From assembly GCA_964366335.1 (NCBI GenBank), contig CAYITQ010000003.1:1-39736 (forward strand): a stretch of DNA of 39,736 bases, read 5' to 3'. The stretch comes from JACRNA01 sp964366335 (GTDB taxonomy: Bacteria; Patescibacteriota; Microgenomatia; CAZETR01; Amesbacteraceae). This document shows, piece by piece, positions 22,592 through 30,750 of the stretch (its first letter is position 1; every line of letters begins with the position of its first letter). The position numbers and the translations under genes are program-made. The notes beneath the pieces were generated by a model that saw only the letters and a list, made by a program, of their open reading frames with translations, was not told where the DNA came from and made no database searches.

Positions 22592-22663
22592 TGCGCCTAG
22601 AAGGAATCGGACCTTCATCAATGGTTTCGAAGACCAGTACTTTATCCATTAAGCTATAGGCGC
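22592..22663 (-). tRNA. tRNA-Arg (anticodon UCG)
   Basis: 72-nt cloverleaf: acceptor GCGCCTA/TAGGCGC, D stem GCTT/AAGT, anticodon arm CTGGT-CTTCGAA-ACCAT with UCG at 34-36 and a C/T mismatch at 27-43, T arm GAAGG-TCCGATT-CCTTC. No encoded CCA. Similar to the UCU tRNA-Arg at 5684-5755. Confidence 0.93.
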
Positions 22664-22680
22664 TTAAGTGCAATTTTACA

Positions 22681-23373
22681 CTATTTGGCACATAAAATAG
22701 TTCCTACGGGGTCGGATTCTTCCAAAAATACTTTACCGTCATAAAAAGCAGATGCTCTACCTCCATCCAAATTAATTGCCGATTCTATTGAAATATTTAA
22801 AGATCTTAATATTTCAGGTAAATCATTGAGATATGGACCCAAGACAGGGGCCAAAGCATTATAAAAAATTGCAAAATATAATTTGTTGTCGGTAGACAAT
22901 ATTGCCACTCCACGTCTGGCCGATTTGTCATTTGTAGTATTTATTTTGATTTGGAGATTATCGTTCCAGAGCATGGGACCGGTTTGGACTGCCCACCTGG
23001 CCATTACGGGTGGCTCATAGCTAATTCCCTGATCAGACACAAAGCCATTGAATAATCTATTGTTTTGGCCAGAGTTTAGAATTTGGTTATCAGCAATTAC
23101 CAAGCCAATGGGTTTATTTTGCTTGTCATAAAACCCCCCGTTAGTACCAAAGATACAATTTTCAGCCTTCATTACCTCTTTAAATTGTTTTGGATTGTCC
23201 CAGTTTGGAATTAAATTTATATTTGATGACTCAAAAATTAGATAACTAAAACTATTATTTTGATAAACCACTTGCTGTGTCTTGGCAATGGGGTATACTG
23301 GTGGAGGTGGCGCAGAAATCCACCAACTGGATATGGCAGCAAATATTACTTGTAAAAATTGTGGTAATGTCAT
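22681..23373 (-). CDS. Phosphodiester glycosidase-family protein (NAGPA-like)
   Basis: About 230 residues from the preferred ATG. AENCIFGTNGGFYDKQNKPIG, RRGVAILSTDNKLYF and INLDGGRASAFYDGK match the phosphodiester glycosidase domain (PF09992), found in NAGPA and in sporulation protein YigZ-like relatives. An N-terminal hydrophobic run (QVIFAAISSWWIS) then acts as anchor. The start is doubtful: from ATG 23373 the gene overlaps the divergent DUF2130 gene by 41 nt, while a GTG at 23271 would leave no signal peptide. Codons up to 23643 are open but are antisense to the DUF2130 coiled coil. Confidence 0.78.
   Translation of the reverse strand: MTLPQFLQVIFAAISSWWISAPPPPVYPIAKTQQVVYQNNSFSYLIFESSNINLIPNWDNPKQFKEVMKAENCIFGTNGGFYDKQNKPIGLVIADNQILNSGQNNRLFNGFVSDQGISYEPPVMARWAVQTGPMLWNDNLQIKINTTNDKSARRGVAILSTDNKLYFAIFYNALAPVLGPYLNDLPEILRSLNISIESAINLDGGRASAFYDGKVFLEESDPVGTILCAK
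23272..23299 (+). promoter_or_regulatory. Promoter of the DUF2130 gene
   Basis: TTGCTG at 23272-23277 and TATACT at 23294-23299 with a 16-bp spacer. The ATG is 33 nt downstream, and GGAGGTGG lies in between, too far from the ATG to be a normal ribosome site. It lies inside the start region of the divergent glycosidase gene. Confidence 0.5.
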
Positions 23374-24316
23374 AGAAATCAGCGAGGCGCTGAGTGAATC
23401 TATTGTAGCAACTGAGCGGACTAAATACCAAAAGATAGAGCTGGACCTGCGCAAGAGAGCCAATGATTTGGAAGAAAAAAACCGCAATATCGAGCTGGCC
23501 ATGCAAAGACAGCTGGATATGGAACGCAATTCCATTAGGCTAAAAACAGCAGAAGAAATTGCCGAGACCCAGAGATTAAAAGACCGCGAGAAAGATAAAA
23601 TGATAGAGGACTTGAAGAAGTCGTTAGAAGATGCCCAGCGCAAAGCGACCCAAGGCTCTCAACAATTACAAGGAGAAATATTGGAACTTGATTTGGAAAG
23701 TACTCTCAAATCATTATTTCCCATAGATCTGATTACACCAGTAGCCAAAGGCATCTTGGGAGCTGATATTTCTCAGACTGTCAAAAGTCCGTTGGGTTCG
23801 GATTGTGGAATTATTTTGTGGGAAATAAAGAGGACCAAGTCCTGGTCTGACTCTTGGATTGGAAAACTGAAAGAAGATTTACGGTCGGCAAAGGCCAATA
23901 TTCCGGCAATTATTTCAGAAGTAGTTCCCGAATCTGCTAAATCGGGAATAGGCTTTGTCGAAGGTATCTGGGTGGCGACAGCCAAAATGGCTCCATCTCT
24001 GGCGTTACTTTTACGTAAAAGTCTGTTGGATACTGCCCGCGAGCGGGCATCTCTGTCAAATCAAAAAGAAAAATCGGCTTTGTTGTATGCTTATGTTACT
24101 AGCCACGAGTTTAGTCAAAATGTCGAAATGATGCTTACGACTTACTCTGAAATGCAAGAACAAATTACCAAAGAGCGGATGGCTATGGAGAGGTCGTGGA
24201 AAATGCGAGAATCTCAAGTTCAGAAATTGATGTCTGGTGTGTCAGGCGTATATGGAAGTCTTCAGGGTATTGCCGGACCGGCATTACAAAATATCAAGCA
24301 ACTCGAGATGGAATAA
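23333..24316 (+). CDS. DUF2130 (COG4487) coiled-coil protein
   Basis: 327 residues. A zinc-knuckle-like ITCKNCGNVIEIS opens it, then a long charged coiled coil (about 30-105). The conserved core starts at TQGSQQLQGEILELDLESTL and includes LGADISQTVKSPLGSDCGIILWEIKRTKSWSDSWIGKLKEDL, the DUF2130 signature, in which E-x-K following a strand hints at a PD-(D/E)XK-like fold. A second coiled coil closes the protein. Function is unknown; DNA-related roles are suspected for the family. The start at 23333 gives the natural zinc-knuckle N-terminus. Confidence 0.85.
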   Translation: MAANITCKNCGNVIEISEALSESIVATERTKYQKIELDLRKRANDLEEKNRNIELAMQRQLDMERNSIRLKTAEEIAETQRLKDREKDKMIEDLKKSLEDAQRKATQGSQQLQGEILELDLESTLKSLFPIDLITPVAKGILGADISQTVKSPLGSDCGIILWEIKRTKSWSDSWIGKLKEDLRSAKANIPAIISEVVPESAKSGIGFVEGIWVATAKMAPSLALLLRKSLLDTARERASLSNQKEKSALLYAYVTSHEFSQNVEMMLTTYSEMQEQITKERMAMERSWKMRESQVQKLMSGVSGVYGSLQGIAGPALQNIKQLEME

Positions 24317-24328
24317 ATTTTTCAGAGA

Positions 24329-24346
24329 GGTCCGCGTTTGCGGACC
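24329..24346 (+). terminator. Hairpin after the DUF2130 gene
   Basis: GGTCCGC-GTTT-GCGGACC, a perfect 7-bp stem with a 4-nt loop, 12 nt after the stop. There is no proper T-tract (ACATTTCC follows), so termination may be weak. Confidence 0.5.
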
Positions 24347-24410
24347 ACATTTCCTTGAATGCCTGTTGATATCTAACTGCCATAATTACTAATTGTACAT
24401 CAATTCGGTG

Positions 24411-24416
24411 TATAAT
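24411..24416 (+). promoter_or_regulatory. -10 box of pyrH
   Basis: TATAAT ends 8 nt before the ATG at 24425, again fitting a leaderless transcript. No good -35 was found. Confidence 0.5.
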
Positions 24417-24424
24417 AATTTCAG

Positions 24425-25138
24425 ATGCTAAAGTATAAAAGGGTACTTTTAAAGCTGACTGGAGAATCGATGGTCGGAAAAGGAAAGACGGGTATTGATT
24501 TCGAATTTGTATCTCTTTTGGCACTTGGCATCAAAAAATTACTCAAAGCCACACCGGTGCAACTGGCAATTGTAAATGGCGGAGGAAATATATTCCGTGG
24601 AAGAAATTATAAGGGAACAGAAGGTGATCCAGCTCAGATAGATTATATTGGAATGCTAGGTACAGTCATGAATGCCCTAGCTCTCGGTCATGAATTAGAG
24701 ATCAACGGTGTGCCAGCCAGGGTAATGTCTGCACTGCGTGTGGATCAAGTATGTGAACCATTTATCCGTAAGCGCGCAATCCATCATCTGGAAAAAGGCA
24801 GTGTAGTCATTATCGGAGGAGGTACTGGAAGTCCGTTCTTTACTACTGATTCAGCTGCTGCTCTCAAAGCTGCTGAGATAAATGCTGACCTTCTACTGAA
24901 AGCCACTAATGTCGATGGAGTTTATGACCACGATCCTAAAACCCATAAAAATGCCACTAGATATACAAAAATTACTTTTTCAGAAGCTCTGACTCGGGGA
25001 TTGACAGTCATGGATGCGACTGCATTTGATTTGTGCCGTGCCAGAAAAATTCCGGTAGTAGTTTTTGATATTAGTGATTTTGAGAATGTGGGTAGAATTA
25101 TAAATGGTGAGGAAATAGGTACTCTGATTACTCCTTAA
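24425..25138 (+). CDS. pyrH: UMP kinase
   Basis: 237 residues, full family length. YKRVLLKLTGESM (4-16), AIVNGGGNIFRGR (48-60, nucleotide binding), DYIGMLGTVMNALAL, FFTTDSAAALKAAEI and DGVYDHDPKTHKNATRY are the conserved blocks of bacterial UMP kinase, which makes UDP from UMP and ATP and is feedback-controlled by UTP. It stands alone here, without the usual frr or tsf neighbours. It has its own leaderless-type promoter. Confidence 0.95.
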   Translation: MLKYKRVLLKLTGESMVGKGKTGIDFEFVSLLALGIKKLLKATPVQLAIVNGGGNIFRGRNYKGTEGDPAQIDYIGMLGTVMNALALGHELEINGVPARVMSALRVDQVCEPFIRKRAIHHLEKGSVVIIGGGTGSPFFTTDSAAALKAAEINADLLLKATNVDGVYDHDPKTHKNATRYTKITFSEALTRGLTVMDATAFDLCRARKIPVVVFDISDFENVGRIINGEEIGTLITP

Positions 25139-25211
25139 GAATCTATTTGACAATCGCCTAATAATCGCCTAGTTTTCGACTATTGAAAATTAATTGAAAA
25201 TTGTAAATTGT

Positions 25212-25240
25212 CCCGCCGAAGCGGGATCCCGCTGAAGCGG
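25212..25240. repeat. Tandem GC-rich hairpins
   Basis: CCCGC-CGAA-GCGGG is followed by CCGC-TGAA-GCGG. They stand out in an AT-rich 125-bp gap between convergent genes and resemble the palindrome inserted in the tRNA-like gene at 7059-7098. They may belong to one family of small mobile palindromes, or act as a bidirectional terminator. Confidence 0.55.
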
Positions 25241-25263
25241 TGAAAAATTGAAAATTTTGGCTA

Positions 25264-25896
25264 TTATGGGCACAGCTGGGCTTTGGTGTAACCAGCCTTC
25301 TCAGCTTCCTTGATACTGCAAAACCATTGATCACCTAAATAGAGTTGAACTGTCGTTCTATTATATTGCCCACAGCCAGGATAATGGTAAATCAAATCCT
25401 TGGTTCCTGACCTGCGGTTTCCTTTGATATTACATTTGGGATTGGTTGGATTGGTTTCTTGAGAACACTTCGTACTAAATATTCCAATTTTATTTTTACT
25501 AGACTCTTGGCTGGCTGCCAATAGTTCTGTAGCTGAATCCTTGGAAACATTGTGTGAATATGCCCAGCCACTTTTGAGCATTTCCAGATTTACAAACTTG
25601 TCATCGACATAGACCATGCTCACAAGTCTGAAATATGGGTCTTTGTAAATTACTTTCATTTGAACTTTTTTATTTAGGATCATATCTTCGAGAGTTTTTT
25701 TGGCTTCAGCCGCACCACACAAACCCAACTCAGGCGCGTCAACGCCAGCGATTCTGACTTTTTGCTTTTCGGCTGTCACAAATGTATCCCCGTCATATAC
25801 TTCCGCCACCGTATAGCTCGTCTTTTCCTGCACCGCCGCCTGCCAGCTAACCAGTGACAACAGTCCTATTATCCCAGCCACAAACTTCTTGTTCAC
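25264..25896 (-). CDS. Secreted thermonuclease-like (SNase) protein, paralogue 2
   Basis: 210 residues, GTG start. N-terminal MNKKFVAGIIGLLSLVSW is a signal or anchor, nearly matching paralogue 1. Nuclease motifs: VYDGDTFVTAE, KVRIAGVDAPELG and DPYFRLVSMVYVD. The cysteine-bearing C-terminal extension (YHYPGCGQYNRTTVQLYLGD, WFCSIKEAEKAGY) is the same as in the copy at 5056-5682. Secreted nucleases of this type could scavenge nucleotides, which fits an organism that depends on a host. TACAAT (25903-25908, minus) lies 6 nt before the GTG, with TTGTCA 15 bp further upstream. Confidence 0.88.
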   Translation of the reverse strand: MNKKFVAGIIGLLSLVSWQAAVQEKTSYTVAEVYDGDTFVTAEKQKVRIAGVDAPELGLCGAAEAKKTLEDMILNKKVQMKVIYKDPYFRLVSMVYVDDKFVNLEMLKSGWAYSHNVSKDSATELLAASQESSKNKIGIFSTKCSQETNPTNPKCNIKGNRRSGTKDLIYHYPGCGQYNRTTVQLYLGDQWFCSIKEAEKAGYTKAQLCP

Positions 25897-25921
25897 AATT
25901 AAATTGTACCACCAAACAATC

Positions 25922-25980
25922 TATGACAATGAATGACCACCGTATGACTATGAATGACTATTGAATGCCTACTGTATGAC
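25922..25980. repeat. Short imperfect repeats of TATGAC/AATGA
   Basis: TATGAC recurs at 25922, 25943 and 25975, twice followed by (A/T)ATGAATGAC in 21-bp units. The region is 138 bp between divergent genes. It may hold regulator sites for the restriction-modification operon or be simple slippage repeats. Confidence 0.4.
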
Positions 25981-26034
25981 CAATTCCTATTCCTGTAATA
26001 GTTAGAGAAAAAAGGAGTAAAATATATCTGCTAT

Positions 26035-26850
26035 ATGTACGATAAGCCATATTACGAAAAACCAAGATTCAAACTTTACCAAGCGAACTGCTTGGAATTG
26101 TTAGCCGAACTTCCAGAAAATTCTGTTGATATGGTTTTTGCCGATCCTCCTTATAATCTTTCAAATGGAGGTATTTCTGTTCATGCTGGACGGATGGTTA
26201 GCGTTAATAAGGGAGATTGGGACAAAAGTAAGGGTTTTAATGGTGATTATACCTTCCACTTCAAATGGATGGAGGCGTGTCGTAGAGTCTTAAGACCCCA
26301 TGGTACGCTTTGGGTTAGTGGTACTTATCATTCAATTTATCAATGTGGTCATGCCTTACAATCGCTTGGCTACCACATTTTAAATGATATCGCTTGGTTC
26401 AAACCGAACGCATCGCCAAATTTAAGTTGTCGTTATTTTACGGCAAGCCATGAAACTTTGATTTGGGCCCGCAAAGATAAAGAATCAAGACATGTTTTCA
26501 ATTATGACTTGATGAAAAACGGTAATTGGCCAGAAGATCAATTAAAGAAACCCGGTCTACAGATGCGTTCAGTTTGGGCAATGGGAACGCCGAAAACAGT
26601 TGAAAAGAAATTTGGAAAACATCCGACTCAAAAACCGGAAGATTTATTAAAAAGAATTGTTCTTGCAAGCACAAATAAAGGCGATTTAATTCTTGATCCG
26701 TTTACAGGTAGTTCAACAACTGGTATTGCCGCTTATCTTCTCGGACGGCGTTTTATTGGCATTGATACTGAACCAAAATATTTAGATGTATCAATAAAGC
26801 GATTTGAAGAATTAGACCGAAATATTAATTTGAAAGCGTCTAGAAAATAA
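26035..26850 (+). CDS. Type II DNA methyltransferase, beta class (DpnA-like)
   Basis: 271 residues. Catalytic motif IV DPPY is at 37-40 and SAM motif I DPFTGSSTTG at 221-230; this order defines beta-class amino-methyltransferases. SNGGISVHAGRMVSVNKGDWDKS, NLSCRYFTASHETLIWARK and KHPTQKPEDLLKRI closely resemble M.DpnA-type enzymes that methylate adenine in GATC, but the recognition site here is unproven. The predicted endonuclease gene starts 4 nt downstream. AAGGAG at 26012-26017 is 17 nt before the ATG, too far for normal use. Confidence 0.92.
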   Translation: MYDKPYYEKPRFKLYQANCLELLAELPENSVDMVFADPPYNLSNGGISVHAGRMVSVNKGDWDKSKGFNGDYTFHFKWMEACRRVLRPHGTLWVSGTYHSIYQCGHALQSLGYHILNDIAWFKPNASPNLSCRYFTASHETLIWARKDKESRHVFNYDLMKNGNWPEDQLKKPGLQMRSVWAMGTPKTVEKKFGKHPTQKPEDLLKRIVLASTNKGDLILDPFTGSSTTGIAAYLLGRRFIGIDTEPKYLDVSIKRFEELDRNINLKASRK

Positions 26851-26854
26851 ACAT

Positions 26855-27388
26855 ATGAAGATAAGAGGAACGGGTGGAGGAAACACAATTACGGGGATAA
26901 ACTTTGAAAGAGGACGGGATATTTTGTTCATCCTCGATAAAACTGATGGCTATTCAATAAAAGGAAATCTTGTCTATTATCTTGAAAAGGAAGTTGCACA
27001 TAGTTATAAAAAACATGGACTCTATAAATTCCTGAACTCCAAAGGTATTGATTGGACAAAATATATCTCAAAGCAACTTTTGCCAGATGAGGCATTATAT
27101 GTAATAGTAAACAATACGCTTTTTATTATTGAAATGAAGTTCCAAGGAGTTTCTGGTTCCGTCGATGAAAAACTTCAGACATGCGATTTCAAGGTTAAGC
27201 AATATAAAAAATTGATGGCACCTCTGAATATAGAAGTTGAGTATATTTATATCCTCAATGACTGGTTCAAAAAACATCAATACAAAGACACGCTTGATTA
27301 TGTAATTGCGGTCGGTTGTCAATATTATTTCAATTATTTACCACTACATAAACTTGGTCTACCTGTTCCAAATCACAAGACTGAGTAA
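26855..27388 (+). CDS. Predicted type II restriction endonuclease (PD-(D/E)XK)
   Basis: 177 residues. The nuclease core is LLPDEALYVIVNNTLFIIEMKFQ: Asp78, then Glu93 and Lys95 as the E-x-K pair. It is followed by GSVDEKLQTCDFKVKQYKKL, a segment common in small restriction enzymes, and the N-terminal GGNTITGINFERGRDI also recurs there. Its position 4 nt after a methyltransferase gene makes it the cognate endonuclease. Site specificity is unknown. An imperfect inverted repeat (TGTTTAT at 27389, ATAAACA at 27424) follows. Confidence 0.85.
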   Translation: MKIRGTGGGNTITGINFERGRDILFILDKTDGYSIKGNLVYYLEKEVAHSYKKHGLYKFLNSKGIDWTKYISKQLLPDEALYVIVNNTLFIIEMKFQGVSGSVDEKLQTCDFKVKQYKKLMAPLNIEVEYIYILNDWFKKHQYKDTLDYVIAVGCQYYFNYLPLHKLGLPVPNHKTE

Positions 27389-27489
27389 TGTTTATAGAAT
27401 TAATTAAATCAACTAATTAGTTAATAAACACTATGGCCTTACATTGAAGGAAATTGCAATTTAGAGCGATAAAGATAATAATAAGATAT

Positions 27490-28452
27490 ATGAAAATGAA
27501 CTTATCAAAATTAAATAATGTTGAATTAAGAGATGTTTGGGGACACGAAGCCATTGATTTTACGAATTGGCTTGCACAAAAGGAAAATCTTGATTTGTTA
27601 AGTGAGGAAATCGGCGTTGATATTAAACTTACTCAAACCGAAGCAAGTGTCGGAAAGTTTAATGTAGATATTCTTGCTGAAGAAGAAAACTCAGGCAGAA
27701 AAATAATAATTGAAAATCAGCTTGAAGATACAAACCATGATCATCTTGGTAAAATTATCACCTACGCATCCGGCTATGACGCGGAAATAATTATCTGGAT
27801 CGTCAGGGATTATAGAGAAGAACACCAAAAAGCGATTAACTGGCTAAATGAACACACAGATGAACATATTAGTTTCTTTTTGATAAGAATTGAGCTTTGG
27901 CAAATTGAAGGCTCAAACCCCGCTCCAAAATTCGAGATCGTTGTCGGTCCAAATGAATGGGCAAAAGCTATTAAGACAGATGTAGCAAGCGGAAAATTGA
28001 CAGATACCAAAGTTCAGCAATTGGATTTCTGGAAAAAATTCAAAGATTATGTTTCGACAAGTGATAAAGAAATTCGTTTACAAACACCCCGCCCACAACA
28101 TTGGTACGATGTGAGTATAGGGAATGGTGACGCGCACGTGGCTTTAACAATCAATTCCAGAGAAAATTTGCTCGGTTGTGAAATTTACATAAACAAAAAT
28201 AAGGGTTTATATAATTTTTTGTTTGAGCAAAAAGATGAAATAGAAAAAGAAATTGGAGAAAAGGCAAAGTGGGTGGATTCAGCAGTTTCTTCAAGTATCA
28301 AAATAAAAAAAGCTGTGTCTAACGTATTTGTCCAAAATGAAGCAGTAAATTATTTTACCTGGCTTTACGAAAAAACAATTTTGTTCCAAAAAGTATTCGG
28401 CAGATATTTTAATGAATTCAAAAAAATGGAAGAAAAACATAAGCTTCATTAG
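27490..28452 (+). CDS. DUF4268 protein with PD-(D/E)XK-like N-terminal domain
   Basis: 320 residues from ATG 27490. The N-terminal half has GKFNVDILAEEE (Asp60), KIIIENQLEDTNHDHLGKIITYASG (Glu75, Gln77) and IIWIVRDYREEHQKAINWLN, a nuclease-like block usually paired with DUF4268. The C-terminal half (FWKKFKDYV, RPQHWYDVSIG, INSRENLLGCEIYI) is DUF4268. Such proteins often sit near restriction systems; the activity is untested. The start is chosen to match the usual N-terminus; ATG at 27496 is equally possible. Confidence 0.82.
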   Translation: MKMNLSKLNNVELRDVWGHEAIDFTNWLAQKENLDLLSEEIGVDIKLTQTEASVGKFNVDILAEEENSGRKIIIENQLEDTNHDHLGKIITYASGYDAEIIIWIVRDYREEHQKAINWLNEHTDEHISFFLIRIELWQIEGSNPAPKFEIVVGPNEWAKAIKTDVASGKLTDTKVQQLDFWKKFKDYVSTSDKEIRLQTPRPQHWYDVSIGNGDAHVALTINSRENLLGCEIYINKNKGLYNFLFEQKDEIEKEIGEKAKWVDSAVSSSIKIKKAVSNVFVQNEAVNYFTWLYEKTILFQKVFGRYFNEFKKMEEKHKLH

Positions 28453-28454
28453 TT

Positions 28455-29231
28455 ATGAATAAATCAAAAGCATTTATAAGACAATATAAACATGAATTTA
28501 TTGCGTTTATCGTAAATACGATAGCAGCATACTTTTCTTTTTTATTAATAAATCCGAACATTGCCTTCGTTTTAACCACAGCGATTTTTACTTTATCTTT
28601 TTTTGTAATTATCTACTTTAGGACAAAAGATACAGACTTTTATTTTATGTCATTAGACAAGCCAGGGTGCGAAAAAGATTGGGTGGGCAGAGGTAGGTTT
28701 GCTTTTGTGCGAAACGAAAACTGTTTTGAGATAACAGATTCACATGCGGGATATATTTTCCCTAAAACAGCTATTTGGGACGATTACAAATTAGAATGTA
28801 ATTTTAAAATCGTAAACATGTCATTTTGTTGTATCATTCGAGCCGTGAATTTATCAAATTATGTAATGTATCAATTATTTTACGACAGAATAAAACCACA
28901 TTTAAGGATTAACGGAGAATGGATAATAATGGAAGAAAATGTTTTTGAAGATAAGCTAAAACCTGATAAATGGTACAAACTAATAATCATTTGCGAAAAA
29001 AGGAGCATCAGAATTAATATTAAATACGAAAATAAATCATTATTTGATAGACATTTTGTTATTCCTTCACAGATTGGGGTTGTCTATCGAGAGTTAAACT
29101 CAAAAGGAGAGGAAACAAAAAGAGAAACAAAATTAATGCAAAATATAGATTTTGATTTTGGGTCAATAGGAGTAAGAAATTATGGGGATGAACGGGCATT
29201 TGTTAAAAACATTTACTTAGAGAAACTATGA
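28455..29231 (+). CDS. Hypothetical membrane protein with lectin-like outer domain
   Basis: 258 residues, not recognised as a named family. Two membrane helices (about 15-32 and 37-53) are followed by a beta-rich domain with patterns DYKLECNFKIVN, CIIRAVNLSNYVMYQLFYDRIKPHLR and KPDKWYKLIIICEKRSIRINIKYENK, which resemble concanavalin/DUF1080-type jelly rolls. The ATG is 2 nt after the DUF4268 stop, and the next gene overlaps by ATGA. It may be a membrane effector or sensor in the island. Confidence 0.75.
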   Translation: MNKSKAFIRQYKHEFIAFIVNTIAAYFSFLLINPNIAFVLTTAIFTLSFFVIIYFRTKDTDFYFMSLDKPGCEKDWVGRGRFAFVRNENCFEITDSHAGYIFPKTAIWDDYKLECNFKIVNMSFCCIIRAVNLSNYVMYQLFYDRIKPHLRINGEWIIMEENVFEDKLKPDKWYKLIIICEKRSIRINIKYENKSLFDRHFVIPSQIGVVYRELNSKGEETKRETKLMQNIDFDFGSIGVRNYGDERAFVKNIYLEKL

Positions 29232-29653
29232 ATAATCAAGTGTTTTACACAGTGACAAGTGGAACTTTGGTATTTGTTATTGGGCAAATATTACAGAAGT
29301 TCTTTTTAGAACCAATTTATGAATACAAAAAAACAATTGGAGAAATTGATAACAAATTAAAATTTTATGCCAACATTCTGACTAACTCTGGATTCAATCA
29401 AAAGATTATACTTGAGATTACGAATACTATGAGAACTCTATCGTGTCAGATTGAATCCAATTATAAACAAATTCCTTTTACAGATTTTCTCTCACGGATT
29501 GGTTGTATCGAAGGGAAAAAGGAAATTGCAGAAGTGGCGCAAGGATTAATCTTCTTGTCTAATGCGGGTGGAAGAGGTGAAAGCAAAATTGAAAAATGTG
29601 ATGAGAGAATAGATCAAATTAGAAAAATATTTAAAATTGAATCCCTTAACTAA
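29228..29653 (+). CDS. Hypothetical protein with N-terminal membrane helix
   Basis: 141 residues. VTSGTLVFVIGQILQKFFLEPIYEYKKTIGEIDNKLKFYANI (about 8-50) is a membrane helix running into an amphipathic helix, a widespread hypothetical-protein pattern, followed by a helical cytoplasmic part. ATGA overlap with the previous gene implies a functional pair. No catalytic motif is seen. Confidence 0.75.
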   Translation: MNNQVFYTVTSGTLVFVIGQILQKFFLEPIYEYKKTIGEIDNKLKFYANILTNSGFNQKIILEITNTMRTLSCQIESNYKQIPFTDFLSRIGCIEGKKEIAEVAQGLIFLSNAGGRGESKIEKCDERIDQIRKIFKIESLN

Positions 29654-29727
29654 TGGCTAAACATACAGAATTATGCTTAGAATAAGTTCTGACATATTCG
29701 ATAATTGATGAAAGGTGAAATAAGAAT

Positions 29728-30303
29728 ATGAATCAACATTTAGAGCCGATTTTTAAAATACTCATTCCCAATATTGAAAAGTCTGGACTCAGTTATTGGG
29801 TTTATGGTGGTGTAGCAATTGCAGGAGTAAAAGGTAATTTTTATAGAGTTAATGCAGATATTGATATATTTGTTCTAGAGAAAGATTATAAAAAAGTTAT
29901 TAATAATATTACCGCGACTTCAGATAGAAATTTATGGATTTTCAAACCAGCAAAATTATTAAATAATAGACCTAAGAGTGAGCTTATTATAGAAAATAAA
30001 GAAAGATTATCTATAGTACCGATTTACGAAAGGGGTAATGAAATAGAATTTATCTTTGAAAATGGACCAAAAATATTCGCAAGGAAATTACTTAATCCCG
30101 TCATTCGTTATATAGGAGAATACAAATTTATCACTCCAAGTGAAGATCTTTTAAAAGAATTGTTACGGTGTTATTTAGAATCTTTTTTTAAATCTGAAAG
30201 AAGAAAAAATAATAAAATCTTGTGGGAGAAAAGGAAATTAGATGTTGAGCAATTATTTGGTGAACAAGAATCTAAAAGACTTTTTATAGAACCCTTAATT
30301 TAA
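29728..30303 (+). CDS. Nucleotidyltransferase-fold protein (MNT/AbiE-like)
   Basis: 191 residues. YWVYGGVAIAG (23-33) and NADIDIFVLEKDY, with Asp44 and Asp46, form the Gly-Gly and D-x-D motifs of the polymerase-beta nucleotidyltransferase fold. The distal third (EDLLKELLRCYLESFF) is helical. Relatives include antitoxin or toxin nucleotidyltransferases and aminoglycoside adenylyltransferases; no partner HEPN gene is adjacent, so the role is open. It ends the AT-rich defence-like block. Confidence 0.78.
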   Translation: MNQHLEPIFKILIPNIEKSGLSYWVYGGVAIAGVKGNFYRVNADIDIFVLEKDYKKVINNITATSDRNLWIFKPAKLLNNRPKSELIIENKERLSIVPIYERGNEIEFIFENGPKIFARKLLNPVIRYIGEYKFITPSEDLLKELLRCYLESFFKSERRKNNKILWEKRKLDVEQLFGEQESKRLFIEPLI

Positions 30304-30468
30304 AACCCGATAAGAGAAATTATTGGTCCGCGAATCGGCAGCGAGAGGGGAATTTTTTTAGCAAATAATCGGTGATCCGTCGCAGCGAACGCTAAAAAAA
30401 CTTGAAATGACTTCAATGAAAGTTTTAGTGAGTGTCACGTACACAAAAGGGTGTAAAATAATTGTTGT

Positions 30469-30603
30469 ATGAAGGTAATGTTCTTGGACGAATCGGGTGA
30501 TCATAGTAAAGAAAATAAAGCTTTTTATTATATTGAAAAAAAGTTTCATAGAAGTCCAAAAGGTATTGATTATCTTAATTATGGTTTGAAGATCTTTCCA
30601 TAA
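30469..30603 (+). pseudogene. Internally deleted DUF3800 gene remnant (44 codons)
   Basis: A short intact frame reads MKVMFLDESGDHS at the start, the N-terminal signature of DUF3800 proteins, and jumps after about 22 residues to KKFHRSPKGIDYL and GLKIFP, which resembles the family's C-terminus. The family is normally over 200 residues, so nearly all of the middle is missing. It could be a relic or a trimmed small protein. A terminator follows at once. Confidence 0.55.
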
Positions 30604-30640
30604 AAAAGGGGACCCAGGAAAGCCCTAGTCCCCCTCTTTT
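30604..30640 (+). terminator. Intrinsic terminator after the DUF3800 remnant
   Basis: GGGGAC at 30608-30613 pairs with GTCCCC at 30628-30633, extended by flanking A and T runs, and ends in CTCTTTT. It separates the defence-like block from the protease gene. Confidence 0.75.
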
Positions 30641-30750
30641 ATCTAATAAACAGTATACATGGGATGTCAAGCAAACACAATAATGACACTAAATATATTT
30701 ATTCCCTTTCCCAAAATTCCAAATCTATGGTGAAATAGTAAAATAAACTT

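Noticed and set aside
23374..23643. N-terminal extension of the phosphodiester glycosidase frame
   Set aside because: It is wholly antisense to the coiled coil of the DUF2130 gene; the Ser/Leu-rich composition is what antisense of such a region gives.
25922..25980. Possible CRISPR-like array
   Set aside because: Units are short, imperfect, irregularly spaced and lack unique spacers; no cas genes apart from a distant Cas4-like nuclease.
30304..30468. Possible ncRNA in the gap after the nucleotidyltransferase
   Set aside because: TTTTTTAGC and GCTAAAAAA form a weak inverted repeat, but no recognised RNA fold or promoter supports a gene.
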